A stretch of 64,000 nucleotides of DNA from Eubacterium sp. (GTDB taxonomy: Bacteria; Bacillota; Clostridia; Lachnospirales; Lachnospiraceae). Below the pieces are notes generated by a model, which saw nothing but the letters and a program-made list of their open reading frames with translations, did not search any database and was not told the origin of the DNA. The stretch lies in NCBI GenBank assembly GCA_017430325.1, contig JAFRNE010000028.1:1-64000 (forward strand), written 5' to 3'. Each line of letters begins with the position of its first letter. Positions within the stretch are counted from its first letter, which is position 1. A program made the position numbers and the translations under genes. This document shows positions 52,395 to 61,076 of the stretch, one piece after another.

Positions 52395-52428
52395 AACGCC
52401 GTCTGTTTCACAGATGGCGTTTGTTGTG
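52395..52428 (+). terminator. glgA terminator
   Basis: Stem AACGCC/GGCGTT continued by a G.T pair and TCTG/CAGA around TTTCA; the tail is TTGTTGTGTT. Confidence 0.7.
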
Positions 52429-52461
52429 TTAAGTGGAACTTAAAACAAAAGAGGTTATAAA

Positions 52462-54237
52462 ATGGCTTACGATGGAATTACGATAAACAGTATAGTGAAA
52501 GAGCTTCGCGGCAAGCTGCTTGGCGGAAGAGTTTCCAAAATACAGCAGACCGACGATCAGGAACTTTATCTTACGATAAAGGGCAGTGAGAATGTGAAGC
52601 TCATCGTAACGGCAGATGCCTCGCTGCCGCTTATTTATATTACAGATGAGAATAAAACGGCGCCTCTTACGGCACCAAATTTCTGTATGCTCCTCAGAAA
52701 ATACATCGGAAACGGAAGGATCATCGACATCAGACAGCCTTCCTTTGAGAGAATAGTTGAGATCATAATCGAGCATAGAAATGAGATGGGCGATATAGAG
52801 GAGAAGAGACTCATAACTGAGATCATGGGCAGGCACAGTAATATCATCCTTGTGGATAAGGACAACCGGGTGCTTGACAGTATCAAGAGGATACCTGGTG
52901 ACGTGAGTTCAGTCAGAGAGGTGCTTCCTGGAAGAGATTATTCATATCCGCCTGCAGAGGGTAAGAGTGATCCGCTGGAGATAACAGAGGAGGGCTTTAA
53001 GGCGGCACTGACCTCTAAGAAGGGTGCGGCAGTAAAAGCTATCTATACTTCTCTGAATGGTTTCTCACCGGTTATAGCAGAGGAAATATGTTTACGTGCA
53101 GGAGTTGAAGCAAGGAAGTCTGCAGCAGAGCTGAGTGATGATGAGATCAGCAGCATATGGACAAGCTTCTGCAGCATCAGGGATATCATTACCGGAGGCG
53201 ATTATCAGCCGGTTATTTATTCGGAAAACGACAGTCCGGTGGAATATGCTGTATTTCCGCTTAAATTATATGCGGGAGATGAGGCAGAGGAGTTCAGCAG
53301 TGCCTCTGAAATGATACACAGTTTTTACAGGGCTAAGGCTGCGAAGAACCGCATAAGCACAAGGTCTGCAGACCTTCGCCACCTTCTTTCGACCGCGGTT
53401 GAGAGGGCGGCCAGAAAATACGACCTTCAGAGGGATCAGCTGAAGGATACCGAGGACAGAGAGAAATACCGTATATACGGCGAACTGATAAATACCTATG
53501 GCTACAGTGCATCAAAGGGCGATAATACACTTGTCTGTACGAATTATTATGACGGTAATGAGATTACTATTCCCCTTGATGAGATGCTGACACCTTCAGA
53601 GAATAGTGTGAAGTATTATGCAAAATATAACAAGAAGAAGAGAACCTATGATTTCCTTTCGGGTATGATAGAGGAGACGAAGGCTGAGCTGGATTATTTA
53701 AGATCCGTTCAGACTGAGCTTGCTCTTGCTGAAACAGAGGAGGAGCTTGCTGATATCAGGCTTGAGCTGGTACAGACCGGTTATGCAAAGCTTGGAAAGA
53801 GCATGAAGCTTTCGGGACAGAAGAAGAATGGGCAGACGAAGCTGGTCCAGAGATCAAAGCCGCTGCATTTTGTATCGTCGGATGGCTATGATATGTATGT
53901 GGGCCGAAATAATATTCAGAATGACGAGTTGTCCTTCAAAATATCAGGCAAGGATGATATGTGGTTCCATGCTAAGAATATGCCGGGCTCTCATGTAATA
54001 GTGAAGAAAAAGGATGAGAAGGATATTCCGGACAGAACCTACGAGGAGGCGGCAAGCCTTGCAGCTTATTATTCTTCAGGTAAGGATGCTCCGAAGGTTG
54101 AGATCGACTACACAGAGAGAAGGAATCTGAAGAAACCACCACATGCCAATCCGGGCTATGTTATCTATCACACAAATTACTCTATGATGGCTGCACCGGA
54201 CATAAGTAAGCTTAAACAGATAATTGACAGTGTATAA
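52462..54237 (+). CDS. rqcH: Rqc2/RqcH-type NFACT protein
   Basis: A 591-residue NFACT protein (older name FbpA, fibronectin-binding). RqcH binds stalled 50S-peptidyl-tRNA complexes and adds C-terminal Ala tails, marking nascent chains for degradation. The N-terminal NFACT-N domain starts 'YDGITINSIVKELRGKLLGGRV'. A coiled-coil region spans about 285-430, and the C-terminal NFACT-R domain has 'DDMWFHAKNMPGSHVIVK' and 'PPHANPGYVIYHTN'. Length fits. AGAGG precedes the ATG. It follows the glgA terminator. Confidence 0.92.
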   Translation: MAYDGITINSIVKELRGKLLGGRVSKIQQTDDQELYLTIKGSENVKLIVTADASLPLIYITDENKTAPLTAPNFCMLLRKYIGNGRIIDIRQPSFERIVEIIIEHRNEMGDIEEKRLITEIMGRHSNIILVDKDNRVLDSIKRIPGDVSSVREVLPGRDYSYPPAEGKSDPLEITEEGFKAALTSKKGAAVKAIYTSLNGFSPVIAEEICLRAGVEARKSAAELSDDEISSIWTSFCSIRDIITGGDYQPVIYSENDSPVEYAVFPLKLYAGDEAEEFSSASEMIHSFYRAKAAKNRISTRSADLRHLLSTAVERAARKYDLQRDQLKDTEDREKYRIYGELINTYGYSASKGDNTLVCTNYYDGNEITIPLDEMLTPSENSVKYYAKYNKKKRTYDFLSGMIEETKAELDYLRSVQTELALAETEEELADIRLELVQTGYAKLGKSMKLSGQKKNGQTKLVQRSKPLHFVSSDGYDMYVGRNNIQNDELSFKISGKDDMWFHAKNMPGSHVIVKKKDEKDIPDRTYEEAASLAAYYSSGKDAPKVEIDYTERRNLKKPPHANPGYVIYHTNYSMMAAPDISKLKQIIDSV

Positions 54238-54318
54238 TAAAGAAGAGTAAAATATTTATGCTGCTTTTTATGCCGCTCAACTATATTTGGCGGTAGTTTC
54301 TACAACTGAGGTATTTAT

Positions 54319-54681
54319 ATGAAGTTTTGTATTTTTTGTGGAAAACAGTTAAATGATGACGATCAGTTCTGCATGTTTTGCGGAAAGCCGCAGGGAACAC
54401 AGAATAAACCTGCAGAACAGGAAAATAATCCGACTGAAAAAAATGCTGCACAGGAAAGTGTTCAGAGTGATAATTCGCAGAAGGCGCCTCAGACACAGGA
54501 TGGTGTTGTGCAGGATAAACCTGAAGAAAATAAGGATGCTCAGAATTCTCAAGCTGAGAGTAATCCAGTAATAAATGGTCAGTCACAAAATGGTCAGATG
54601 CCAAATAGTCAGAATATGCAGATGAACCAGACTGCCCAATACAATGCACAGATGAATTATGCTCAGATGCCATATGATTAG
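54319..54681 (+). CDS. Zinc-ribbon segment of interrupted surface-protein gene
   Basis: A 120-residue open segment. C4, C7, C18 and C21 form a zinc ribbon ('FCIFCGK', 'FCMFCGK') followed by a Gln/Asn-rich linker. It ends at TAG (54679-54681), at a place where the repeat that follows has CAG (Gln). The next open segment continues in the same frame without a gap. If translation stops here, the product is a soluble zinc-ribbon protein with no membrane anchor. GAGG lies 9 bp upstream of the ATG. Confidence 0.75.
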   Translation: MKFCIFCGKQLNDDDQFCMFCGKPQGTQNKPAEQENNPTEKNAAQESVQSDNSQKAPQTQDGVVQDKPEENKDAQNSQAESNPVINGQSQNGQMPNSQNMQMNQTAQYNAQMNYAQMPYD

Positions 54682-54978
54682 AATATGATGAACGGTCAGA
54701 TGCCATACAATCAGAATATGATGAACGGTCAGATGCCATACAATCAGAATATGATGAACGGCCAGATGCCGTATGGTCAGAATATGATGAATGGTCAGAT
54801 GCCGTATGGTCAGAATATGATGAATGGTCAGATGCCATATAATCAGAATATGATGAATGGTCAGGTGCCATACGGTCAGAATATGATGAACGGCCAGATG
54901 CCGTATGGTCAGAATATGATGAATGGTCAGATGCCGTATAATCAGAATATGATGAATGGTCAGATGCCATATGGTCAG
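54682..54978 (+). repeat. Nine tandem 33 bp coding repeats
   Basis: Exactly nine 33 bp units (297 bp) encode N-M-M-N-G-Q-M-P-Y-(N/G)-Q. The unit bordering the first TAG encodes Y-D-stop where others have Y-N-Q. Slippage could change copy number. Confidence 0.95.
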
Positions 54979-56493
54979 AACATGCAGATGAACCAGGCTG
55001 CTCAATACAATATGCAGATGCAGAACGGCCAGATGCCATATGGTCAGGTTCAGAATCCGCAGATGAGTGGTGGTACGAATAAAAAGAATAACGTTCAAAA
55101 GCCGCCTAAAAAAGAAAAGAAACAGGGTGGTAAGAAGAAAAAGATCATCATCATTTCTTCTATAGCAGCAGCTCTTTTAATCGCCTGTGCGGTTGTATTT
55201 TTCCTTGGTTTCAAGAAACCGACAGAGAAATATCTGAAGGATTATTTTACAGGACCGGATCCAAGTAATGAGAATGTTGCAGGCGTACCGGAGTATTACC
55301 ATTTATGGTACTATATTCAGCATCTGACAGGTGAAAGTGGTGTTTACTGCAAGATCACAGATGTTGAGATAGTAAAATCGGAATACAGCTTTTTCAGTGG
55401 TAAGGCATCTGTCATCCTCACAACGGAAGATGAGTACATGACAAGAAAGGTATATGCCGACCTGGAGCTTTCGGGTATTGCCGGCAGCTGGAGTATAGAT
55501 AAGGTGGAGCTGGCACCGCTTGATAATAAAGATAATAAGATAATAGCCTTAAATGAAGGATTCATAAAGCGTGTTGTCGAATATAATCTCGGTTCTAACA
55601 ATAAATACGGACTTGATGGATATGACAAAGACAGGGTACTGGCTTTTGAAACCAATTCAGTCGGCAGGCTTAGTGATGACGAGATTGATTATTTCACTAT
55701 AAAATATGATATCTCCAATACAACAAGTGAAGGTGTCTATGATGGATACATTGTGATATATGGTGGTATTGATGTTGATCCTGATTACAGAGATACTGAC
55801 TATGAGTTGGATCTTTCGACTGATTCAGTAAATGTTGACTTCAAGTTGTTTGACAGCAATGAGCCCGGAAATAACACCGGTAACAATGATGGAAATAACA
55901 CCGGTAACAATGATGGAAATAACACCGGAAACAATACCGGTAACAATGATGGTAACAACACCGGAAACAATACCGGCAGCAATGATGGAAACAACAGCGG
56001 AAATAATACCGGTAACAACGGTACCGAAAATCCTATCGCCGGACTTCCGCCTATCACAGATGATAAGATATATCTCTATTCATGGAATGATGAATTCGGT
56101 ACTCTGGTAGAGGCATTTAAGAAAAAGTATCCTGAGTACAGTGATCTGGTGGAGTTTGTGAATCTGGGAATGAGTGGAAACTCACAGGATTATTTTGATG
56201 CTGTTTTATCAAGGATCACGCATCACACACAGCCGCTTTCCATGGTAATGTATGATGGTGAATGTGCTTCTCAGCTTTTTGACAGCAGATTCATTTCTAT
56301 GGATAAACTTGGCGTGGAACAGTATTATAAGGATGCATACGAATATACAAAGACTGATGCGACCTTTAACGGTGAGCTTAAGGGTATGGCTCCGTATGTA
56401 TGTCCTATGGGCTTTATTTACAGAAAGGATATTGCTGAGCAGGTTCTTGGAACAAGTGATCCGGCAGAGGTCTACAAATATATTTATACATAG
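54685..56493 (+). CDS. Middle segment: repeats, membrane anchor, half solute-binding domain
   Basis: A 602-residue segment between the two TAG codons. It begins with the 11-residue Met/Gln repeats. A basic stretch follows, then one transmembrane helix (about residues 155-178, 'IIIISSIAAALLIACAVVFF'), a strand-rich domain of about 200 residues, a G-N-N-T/D linker, and the first half of a family-1 solute-binding domain ('KIYLYSWNDEFGTLVEAF', 'GMAPYVCPMGFIYRKDI'). No ribosome site precedes its first ATG, so independent translation is unlikely. The order implies cytosolic N terminus and extracellular C terminus. Confidence 0.7.
   Translation: MMNGQMPYNQNMMNGQMPYNQNMMNGQMPYGQNMMNGQMPYGQNMMNGQMPYNQNMMNGQVPYGQNMMNGQMPYGQNMMNGQMPYNQNMMNGQMPYGQNMQMNQAAQYNMQMQNGQMPYGQVQNPQMSGGTNKKNNVQKPPKKEKKQGGKKKKIIIISSIAAALLIACAVVFFLGFKKPTEKYLKDYFTGPDPSNENVAGVPEYYHLWYYIQHLTGESGVYCKITDVEIVKSEYSFFSGKASVILTTEDEYMTRKVYADLELSGIAGSWSIDKVELAPLDNKDNKIIALNEGFIKRVVEYNLGSNNKYGLDGYDKDRVLAFETNSVGRLSDDEIDYFTIKYDISNTTSEGVYDGYIVIYGGIDVDPDYRDTDYELDLSTDSVNVDFKLFDSNEPGNNTGNNDGNNTGNNDGNNTGNNTGNNDGNNTGNNTGSNDGNNSGNNTGNNGTENPIAGLPPITDDKIYLYSWNDEFGTLVEAFKKKYPEYSDLVEFVNLGMSGNSQDYFDAVLSRITHHTQPLSMVMYDGECASQLFDSRFISMDKLGVEQYYKDAYEYTKTDATFNGELKGMAPYVCPMGFIYRKDIAEQVLGTSDPAEVYKYIYT
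55867..56022 (+). repeat. Thirteen G-N-N-x linker repeats
   Basis: Thirteen 12 bp units encode G-N-N-(T/D/S/G), a flexible linker between the two extracellular parts of the protein. Confidence 0.9.
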
Positions 56494-56496
56494 GAT

Positions 56497-57060
56497 ATGT
56501 TTGAAGATACAGCAGCAAAGATGAAGGACAACGGATATTATATGCTGTCTACAAAGGAAGATCTTGCAAGAGGCTACGGCGGCACTATCTGGGAAGGAAC
56601 TGTTCCCGATGCATGTGTTCAGCAGGCAGACAGATTCGCAGCTAATGGTTATCTGGCTTATAGTGAAGAGTCCGCGTGGTCAGCAGCATGGTATGAAGGA
56701 TTTGATTCCAATGTATTTGGATATTTCGGCGGCGACTGGTTTGTAAACTATACAATGCCGGATTATACCACAAAGGAATGGTGCTTCTGTCCGGGACCGG
56801 AGTACCATCACTGGGGCGGCGCGTATGCTGGAGTGACTGAAACATGTCCGAATAAAGGACTTGCAGCTCTTATACTTGTAACTATCTGCTGTGATGAGGA
56901 TATCCAGTATGATTATGCGGTAAAGAATCACTACACTCCAAATAACAGGAGTGCAGCGTCAAAGCTTATTTCATCAGGAGAGATCAGTTATGACTCAAAT
57001 GTTATGAAAACGCCTATGGCGGAATATAACGATGAAATAGCTGCAAATACAGAAAGATAA
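56497..57060 (+). CDS. C-terminal half of the solute-binding domain
   Basis: A 187-residue segment in the same frame as the two preceding ones, beginning four bases after the second TAG. It holds the C-terminal lobe of a family-1 extracellular solute-binding protein: 'WYEGFDSNVFGYFGGDWFVNY' spacing and 'HHWGGAYAGVTETCPNKG', regions that close over a sugar-like ligand. It lacks a signal peptide and a ribosome site, so alone it cannot be exported. It makes sense only as part of the longer protein. yicC starts 12 bp after its stop. Confidence 0.7.
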   Translation: MFEDTAAKMKDNGYYMLSTKEDLARGYGGTIWEGTVPDACVQQADRFAANGYLAYSEESAWSAAWYEGFDSNVFGYFGGDWFVNYTMPDYTTKEWCFCPGPEYHHWGGAYAGVTETCPNKGLAALILVTICCDEDIQYDYAVKNHYTPNNRSAASKLISSGEISYDSNVMKTPMAEYNDEIAANTER

Positions 57061-57072
57061 CAGGAGAAGAAA

Positions 57073-57951
57073 ATGATCAGGAGCATGACAGGCTTCGGAA
57101 GAAGCGAATTGTTAGACGAAAACAAGAAGATCGTTATTGAGATCAAGTCGGTTAATCACAGATATTCCGACATCAGCATCAAGATGCCACGCAAATTCAA
57201 CCAGTTTGAGCCGGCGATGAGAAATGTCCTTAAGGACTACATCATAAGAGGCAAGGTTGATGTATTTGTAACCTACGAGGATTTTGCAAAATCAAACCTT
57301 ATGGTAAAATACAATAAAGAGATCGCTTCGGAGTATATCAATTATCTCGAGCAGATGAGAGATGATTTCGGACTTAAGGAGGAGCTTAAGCCTACAGTTG
57401 TGGCTGATTTCCCTGAGGTATTTTCTCTTGAAGAAAAGGCTGATATAGATGTGAGCCTTTATGAGGATATCGAGAAGACCTTGAGGGAGGCCGGAGAGAG
57501 CTTCTCAAATGCGAGAGCCATGGAAGGTGAAAACCTGAAGAACAATCTTCTTATCAAGCTTGATGAGATGTCTGCAATGGTAAACGAGATCGAGAGAATG
57601 TCACCTGAGCTTATCGCGGCATATAAGGCAAAGCTTTCCGAGAAGGTTAAGGAGCTTATCGAGTCCGGTGCGGTTGATGAGCAGAGGATAGCAGCAGAGG
57701 TTGTTATCTATTCGGATAAGATCTGTGTTGATGAAGAGATAGTAAGACTTAAGAGTCATATCGATGCTGTCAGAAAGATCCTGAATGACGGCGGTGATGT
57801 GGGAAGAAAGCTTGATTTCATAGTTCAGGAAATGAACAGAGAGTCAAATACGATTCTTTCAAAGTCGGATTCTCTTGCTGTGACAGATATCGGTATTGAA
57901 ATGAAGACCTGTATCGAGAAGATACGTGAGCAGATTCAGAACTTAGAGTAG
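57073..57951 (+). CDS. YicC/YloC family endoribonuclease
   Basis: A 292-residue protein of the YicC/YloC family. The start 'IRSMTGFGRSEL' and 'EIKSVNHRYSDISIKMPRKF' and the C-terminal 'KLDFIVQEMNRESNTILSKS' are the family signatures. E. coli YicC is an endoribonuclease affecting small-RNA turnover. In Firmicutes it precedes gmk, rpoZ and priA, as here, at the head of a housekeeping operon. AGGAGA is upstream; gmk starts 11 bp downstream. Confidence 0.93.
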   Translation: MIRSMTGFGRSELLDENKKIVIEIKSVNHRYSDISIKMPRKFNQFEPAMRNVLKDYIIRGKVDVFVTYEDFAKSNLMVKYNKEIASEYINYLEQMRDDFGLKEELKPTVVADFPEVFSLEEKADIDVSLYEDIEKTLREAGESFSNARAMEGENLKNNLLIKLDEMSAMVNEIERMSPELIAAYKAKLSEKVKELIESGAVDEQRIAAEVVIYSDKICVDEEIVRLKSHIDAVRKILNDGGDVGRKLDFIVQEMNRESNTILSKSDSLAVTDIGIEMKTCIEKIREQIQNLE

Positions 57952-57962
57952 GAGGCAGAGAT

Positions 57963-58577
57963 ATGGAAGGTAAAGGAAAACTTATAGTTATTTCAGGCTT
58001 TTCCGGTGCAGGAAAAGGAACAGTTGTTAAGGGCCTTGTAGAAAAATACGGCTACAGCCTTTCGGTTTCTGCTACAACAAGACAGCCGAGACCGGGCGAG
58101 GTTGACGGAAGAGAATATTATTTCAAGTCCGTTGCTGATTTCAAGAATCTTATAGATTACAACGGATTTATCGAGTGGGCTCAGTATGTAGATAATTATT
58201 ACGGAACACCAAGAAAGTTCGTTGAGGATGAGCTTGATGCAGGCAGAGATGTTATCCTTGAGATAGAGGTTCAGGGCGCTATGAACGTTAAGAGCCAGTA
58301 TCCTGATGCTATACTTATATTTATAACAACTCCTGACAGAAATACTCTTGAGGAGAGACTCAGAGGTCGTGGTTCAGAGGATGATCAGACCATCGCAAAG
58401 AGACTTAAGAGAGCGGCTGAGGAATCAGAGAGCATCGACTCATATGAATATATTGTCGTAAATGATGATATAAACACTTGCATTGATATGGTAAATTCTG
58501 TTATATTAAGCAGGAAGTGTGCGAAAGAGAATAATCTTTCGTTCATTGCCGCGCTGAAAGAGGATTTCAGACGGTAA
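57963..58577 (+). CDS. gmk: Guanylate kinase
   Basis: A 204-residue enzyme phosphorylating GMP to GDP. The P loop 'SGFSGAGKGTVVKGL' lies near residue 9 and the GMP-binding 'TTRQPRPGEVDGREYYF' near 38. 'DVILEIEVQGAMNVK' is near 95 and the lid Arg residues in 'RLRGRGSEDDQTI' near 135. AGGAGG precedes the ATG. It keeps the Firmicutes order before rpoZ. Confidence 0.96.
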   Translation: MEGKGKLIVISGFSGAGKGTVVKGLVEKYGYSLSVSATTRQPRPGEVDGREYYFKSVADFKNLIDYNGFIEWAQYVDNYYGTPRKFVEDELDAGRDVILEIEVQGAMNVKSQYPDAILIFITTPDRNTLEERLRGRGSEDDQTIAKRLKRAAEESESIDSYEYIVVNDDINTCIDMVNSVILSRKCAKENNLSFIAALKEDFRR

Positions 58578-58632
58578 TAATGTTTATGATAATACCTGTA
58601 TGGTAAATACGGTATTTGGAAGGAGATAAAAT

Positions 58633-58866
58633 ATGTTACATCCATCGTATTCAGATCTTATGGCAGTTGTTAACAGTGAGGTTGAACCGGGTGAGCAGCC
58701 TGTAGTACAAAGCAGATATTCAATCGTGCTTGCAACAGCTAAGCGTGCCAGACAGATAATCGGAGGAAAGGAACCTCTTGTAGGTAATACGGAAGGTCAG
58801 AAACCACTTTCGATTGCTGTTGAAGAATTATATCAGGGCAAGGTTAAGATAGTCGGAGAAGATTAG
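58633..58866 (+). CDS. rpoZ: RNA polymerase omega subunit
   Basis: A 77-residue omega subunit with 'LHPSYSDLMAVVN' at the start, 'SRYSIVLATAKRARQII' in the middle and 'KPLSIAVEELYQGKVKI' at the end, as in clostridial RpoZ. It assists assembly of the beta-prime subunit. GGAAGGAG lies upstream. It is flanked by gmk and priA. Confidence 0.94.
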   Translation: MLHPSYSDLMAVVNSEVEPGEQPVVQSRYSIVLATAKRARQIIGGKEPLVGNTEGQKPLSIAVEELYQGKVKIVGED

Positions 58867-58884
58867 GATTATTTTATGACATGT

Positions 58885-58917
58885 CAGGCGGGCTTATCAG
58901 TCCGCCTGTATTGTTTT
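58885..58917 (+). terminator. Hairpin between rpoZ and priA
   Basis: A perfect 7 bp GC-rich stem (58885-58891 with 58902-58908) followed by TATTGTTTT. It could attenuate transcription into priA. Confidence 0.55.
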
Positions 58918-58926
58918 GGAGACGAC

Positions 58927-60969
58927 ATGGAAGGAAAATATGCTGACGTCATAATCGACATCTCGCATGAGAAGGTCGACAGGGTATTTCAATACAAAAT
59001 ACCGGACGGTTTGAAAGAAAAAGTGAATATCGGAACGCCGGTAACCATACCTTTCGGTCGTGGAAATACAAGAAGACAGGGCTATGTTGTCGGTATATCG
59101 GACGAGGCACAGTGGGAAGAGGATAAGATCAAGGAAATACTTGAGGTTCCTCCTAAGCAGCTGTCCATAGAAAGCAGGCTGATCGAGCTTGCCGGATGGA
59201 TGAAGGAGCATTATGGTTCCACTATGATAGCGGCCCTTAAGACTGTAACTCCTGTAAAGGAGAAGGTTAGGAAGGTCAGCAGGAAGGACAATGATTCCGA
59301 AGAAAAAGAGGACACTCCGGATAATGATATGGCTTCGGAACCGATAGAGTTAAACAGTGAACAGAAGGAGATAGTTGAGGAGTTCTGCGACGCCTTCGAA
59401 ACTGGTGTCAGAGGAAAATACCTCCTGCATGGTGTTACCGGCAGCGGAAAGACCGAAGTTTATATCGAACTTGTAAAAGAGGTCGTAAGCTGCGGAAAGT
59501 CAGCTATAGTACTTATACCTGAGATATCACTTACACTTCAGACGGTTGAAAGATTTGAAGCGGCCTTCGGAGACAGAATATCGATAATCAATTCGAGACT
59601 CAGTAAGGGTGAAAAATATACCGAGTTTGAAAGAGCAAGAAAGGGAGAAACGGATCTTATCATAGGACCGAGATCGGCTCTCTTTGCACCGTTTTCAAAT
59701 CTCGGACTTATAATAATAGATGAAGAGCATGATACGGCCTATAAGAGTGAGACTACTCCGAAATATCATGCGAGAGAAACAGCGATGAAACGCGCTGAAC
59801 TGGAGGATGCGGCGGTTGTTCTCGGTTCTGCGACACCATCGATAGAAAGCTATCACAGAGCTCTCTCGGGAGAATATAAGCTTTGGAGCCTTCCGGACAG
59901 AGTTATGGGAAGAGCTCTTGCTAAGACAAGCATAGTTGATCTTAGAGAAGAGCTGAAGAGTGGTAACAGAAGCATCATAAGCAGAGAACTTGCCGAAAGA
60001 ATGGAGCAGGCATTTGCTGCGGGCGAGCAGGTGATGCTATTTATAAACAGACGAGGCTACAGCAGCTTTGTTTCCTGCAGAAGCTGCGGACATGTTATAA
60101 AATGTCCGAAATGTGATGTAACCCTGGCGCTGCATGGAAAGAGCAGGCTCATGTGTCACTACTGCGGTTATCAGGCTGAGATGCCGGATAAATGCCCGGC
60201 CTGTTCATCAAAGCTGATCGGAGGCTATGGAACGGGAACCGAGAAGGTTGAAGCGGCGGTTAAGAGTATATTTCCGAATGTGAGAACTCTCAGGATGGAT
60301 AAGGATACCACCACGAGAAAGGATTCACATCAGAGGATAATCGACAGCTTCAAGAAGCATAAGGCGGACTGCCTGATAGGAACCCAGATGATAGTCAAGG
60401 GACATGATTTCGGAAATGTGACTGTTGTGGGAATAGTGCTTGCGGATCTTAGCCTCTTTGATAATGATTACACATCGGCGGAAAGAACCTTTGATCTTTT
60501 GACCCAGGCGGCTGGACGCGCCGGAAGAGGTGAGAAGCCGGGATATGTTGTTATCCAGACCTATCAGCCGGAGCATTATACCATAAGTTCGGCGGCTGAG
60601 CAGGATTATAACAGCTTCTATCAGCAGGAAATATCCTACAGAAGGCTGATGAAGTATCCGCCTGCATCTCATATGCTGGGAATACTTATTACCTCTAAGG
60701 ACGAAGAGCTGGCTGACAGATTGGCAGCTTTGATCGCCGATAAGGTGAGGGAGATACTTTCGGAATGTAAGGAAGCGGTTGTTACGGGACCGGGACCTGC
60801 CTATATCGGAAGGATCAATGAAAGCTACAGAAGAGTAATCTATGCACGTGATGAAAAATATGATAAACTTACCATGGTCATCGATAAGATCGATGCGGTT
60901 TTCGGTAAGCTTTCCGCTGATACCGATGCTGAGATCCAGTTCGATATGGACCCGATGAACGTGGTGTAG
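58927..60969 (+). CDS. priA: Primosomal helicase PriA
   Basis: A 680-residue 3'-5' helicase that restarts collapsed replication forks. The N-terminal DNA-binding part ('YADVIIDISHEKVDRVFQY') is followed by a helicase core with Walker A 'GVTGSGKTEVYIEL' near residue 172 and 'LIIIDEEHDTAYK' near 263. The zinc-binding insertion carries four Cys pairs ('CRSCGH', 'CPKCD', 'CHYCG', 'CPACS'), and motif VI is 'QAAGRAGRG'. The ATG at 58927 has GGAG 5 bp upstream; the frame opening at 58876 spans the hairpin and is rejected. Confidence 0.95.
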   Translation: MEGKYADVIIDISHEKVDRVFQYKIPDGLKEKVNIGTPVTIPFGRGNTRRQGYVVGISDEAQWEEDKIKEILEVPPKQLSIESRLIELAGWMKEHYGSTMIAALKTVTPVKEKVRKVSRKDNDSEEKEDTPDNDMASEPIELNSEQKEIVEEFCDAFETGVRGKYLLHGVTGSGKTEVYIELVKEVVSCGKSAIVLIPEISLTLQTVERFEAAFGDRISIINSRLSKGEKYTEFERARKGETDLIIGPRSALFAPFSNLGLIIIDEEHDTAYKSETTPKYHARETAMKRAELEDAAVVLGSATPSIESYHRALSGEYKLWSLPDRVMGRALAKTSIVDLREELKSGNRSIISRELAERMEQAFAAGEQVMLFINRRGYSSFVSCRSCGHVIKCPKCDVTLALHGKSRLMCHYCGYQAEMPDKCPACSSKLIGGYGTGTEKVEAAVKSIFPNVRTLRMDKDTTTRKDSHQRIIDSFKKHKADCLIGTQMIVKGHDFGNVTVVGIVLADLSLFDNDYTSAERTFDLLTQAAGRAGRGEKPGYVVIQTYQPEHYTISSAAEQDYNSFYQQEISYRRLMKYPPASHMLGILITSKDEELADRLAALIADKVREILSECKEAVVTGPGPAYIGRINESYRRVIYARDEKYDKLTMVIDKIDAVFGKLSADTDAEIQFDMDPMNVV

Positions 60970-61076
60970 ATACAGTATGATATTTATCTGATGAATGCTG
61001 TGTTTGACAGATGTTAATGATGTTGTGGCAGATATAGATATGTTTATTGTGAAGAGTATTTAGAAGGAGCGTAAAA

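Larger units (their letters stand above)
54319..57060 (+). pseudogene. Solute-binding membrane protein gene with two in-frame TAG codons
   Basis: Three consecutive open segments lie in one frame, separated only by TAG at 54679 and TAG at 56491. Read through, they give 913 residues: zinc ribbon, Gln/Met repeats, one transmembrane helix, extracellular domain, Asn/Gly linker, and a family-1 solute-binding domain that is itself split by the second TAG. There is no frameshift and coding quality is even throughout. The gene is either newly inactivated by two CAG-to-TAG changes, translated by UAG readthrough, or miscalled. TAG ends several ordinary genes here, so genome-wide reassignment is excluded. 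Confidence 0.75.

Noticed and set aside
54682-54978. CRISPR array
   Set aside because: The 33 bp units abut with no spacers and keep a reading frame; no cas genes are present.
54281-55098. Long minus-strand frames rich in His/Ile/Leu or Ser/Tyr/Asp
   Set aside because: They are mirror readings of the nine 33 bp coding repeats on the plus strand, with no ribosome site.
54319-57060. Genome-wide reassignment of UAG to Gln
   Set aside because: TAG is the natural stop of murC, uppP, secE, gatC, gatA, glgA, yicC, rpoZ and priA here, each at the expected family length.
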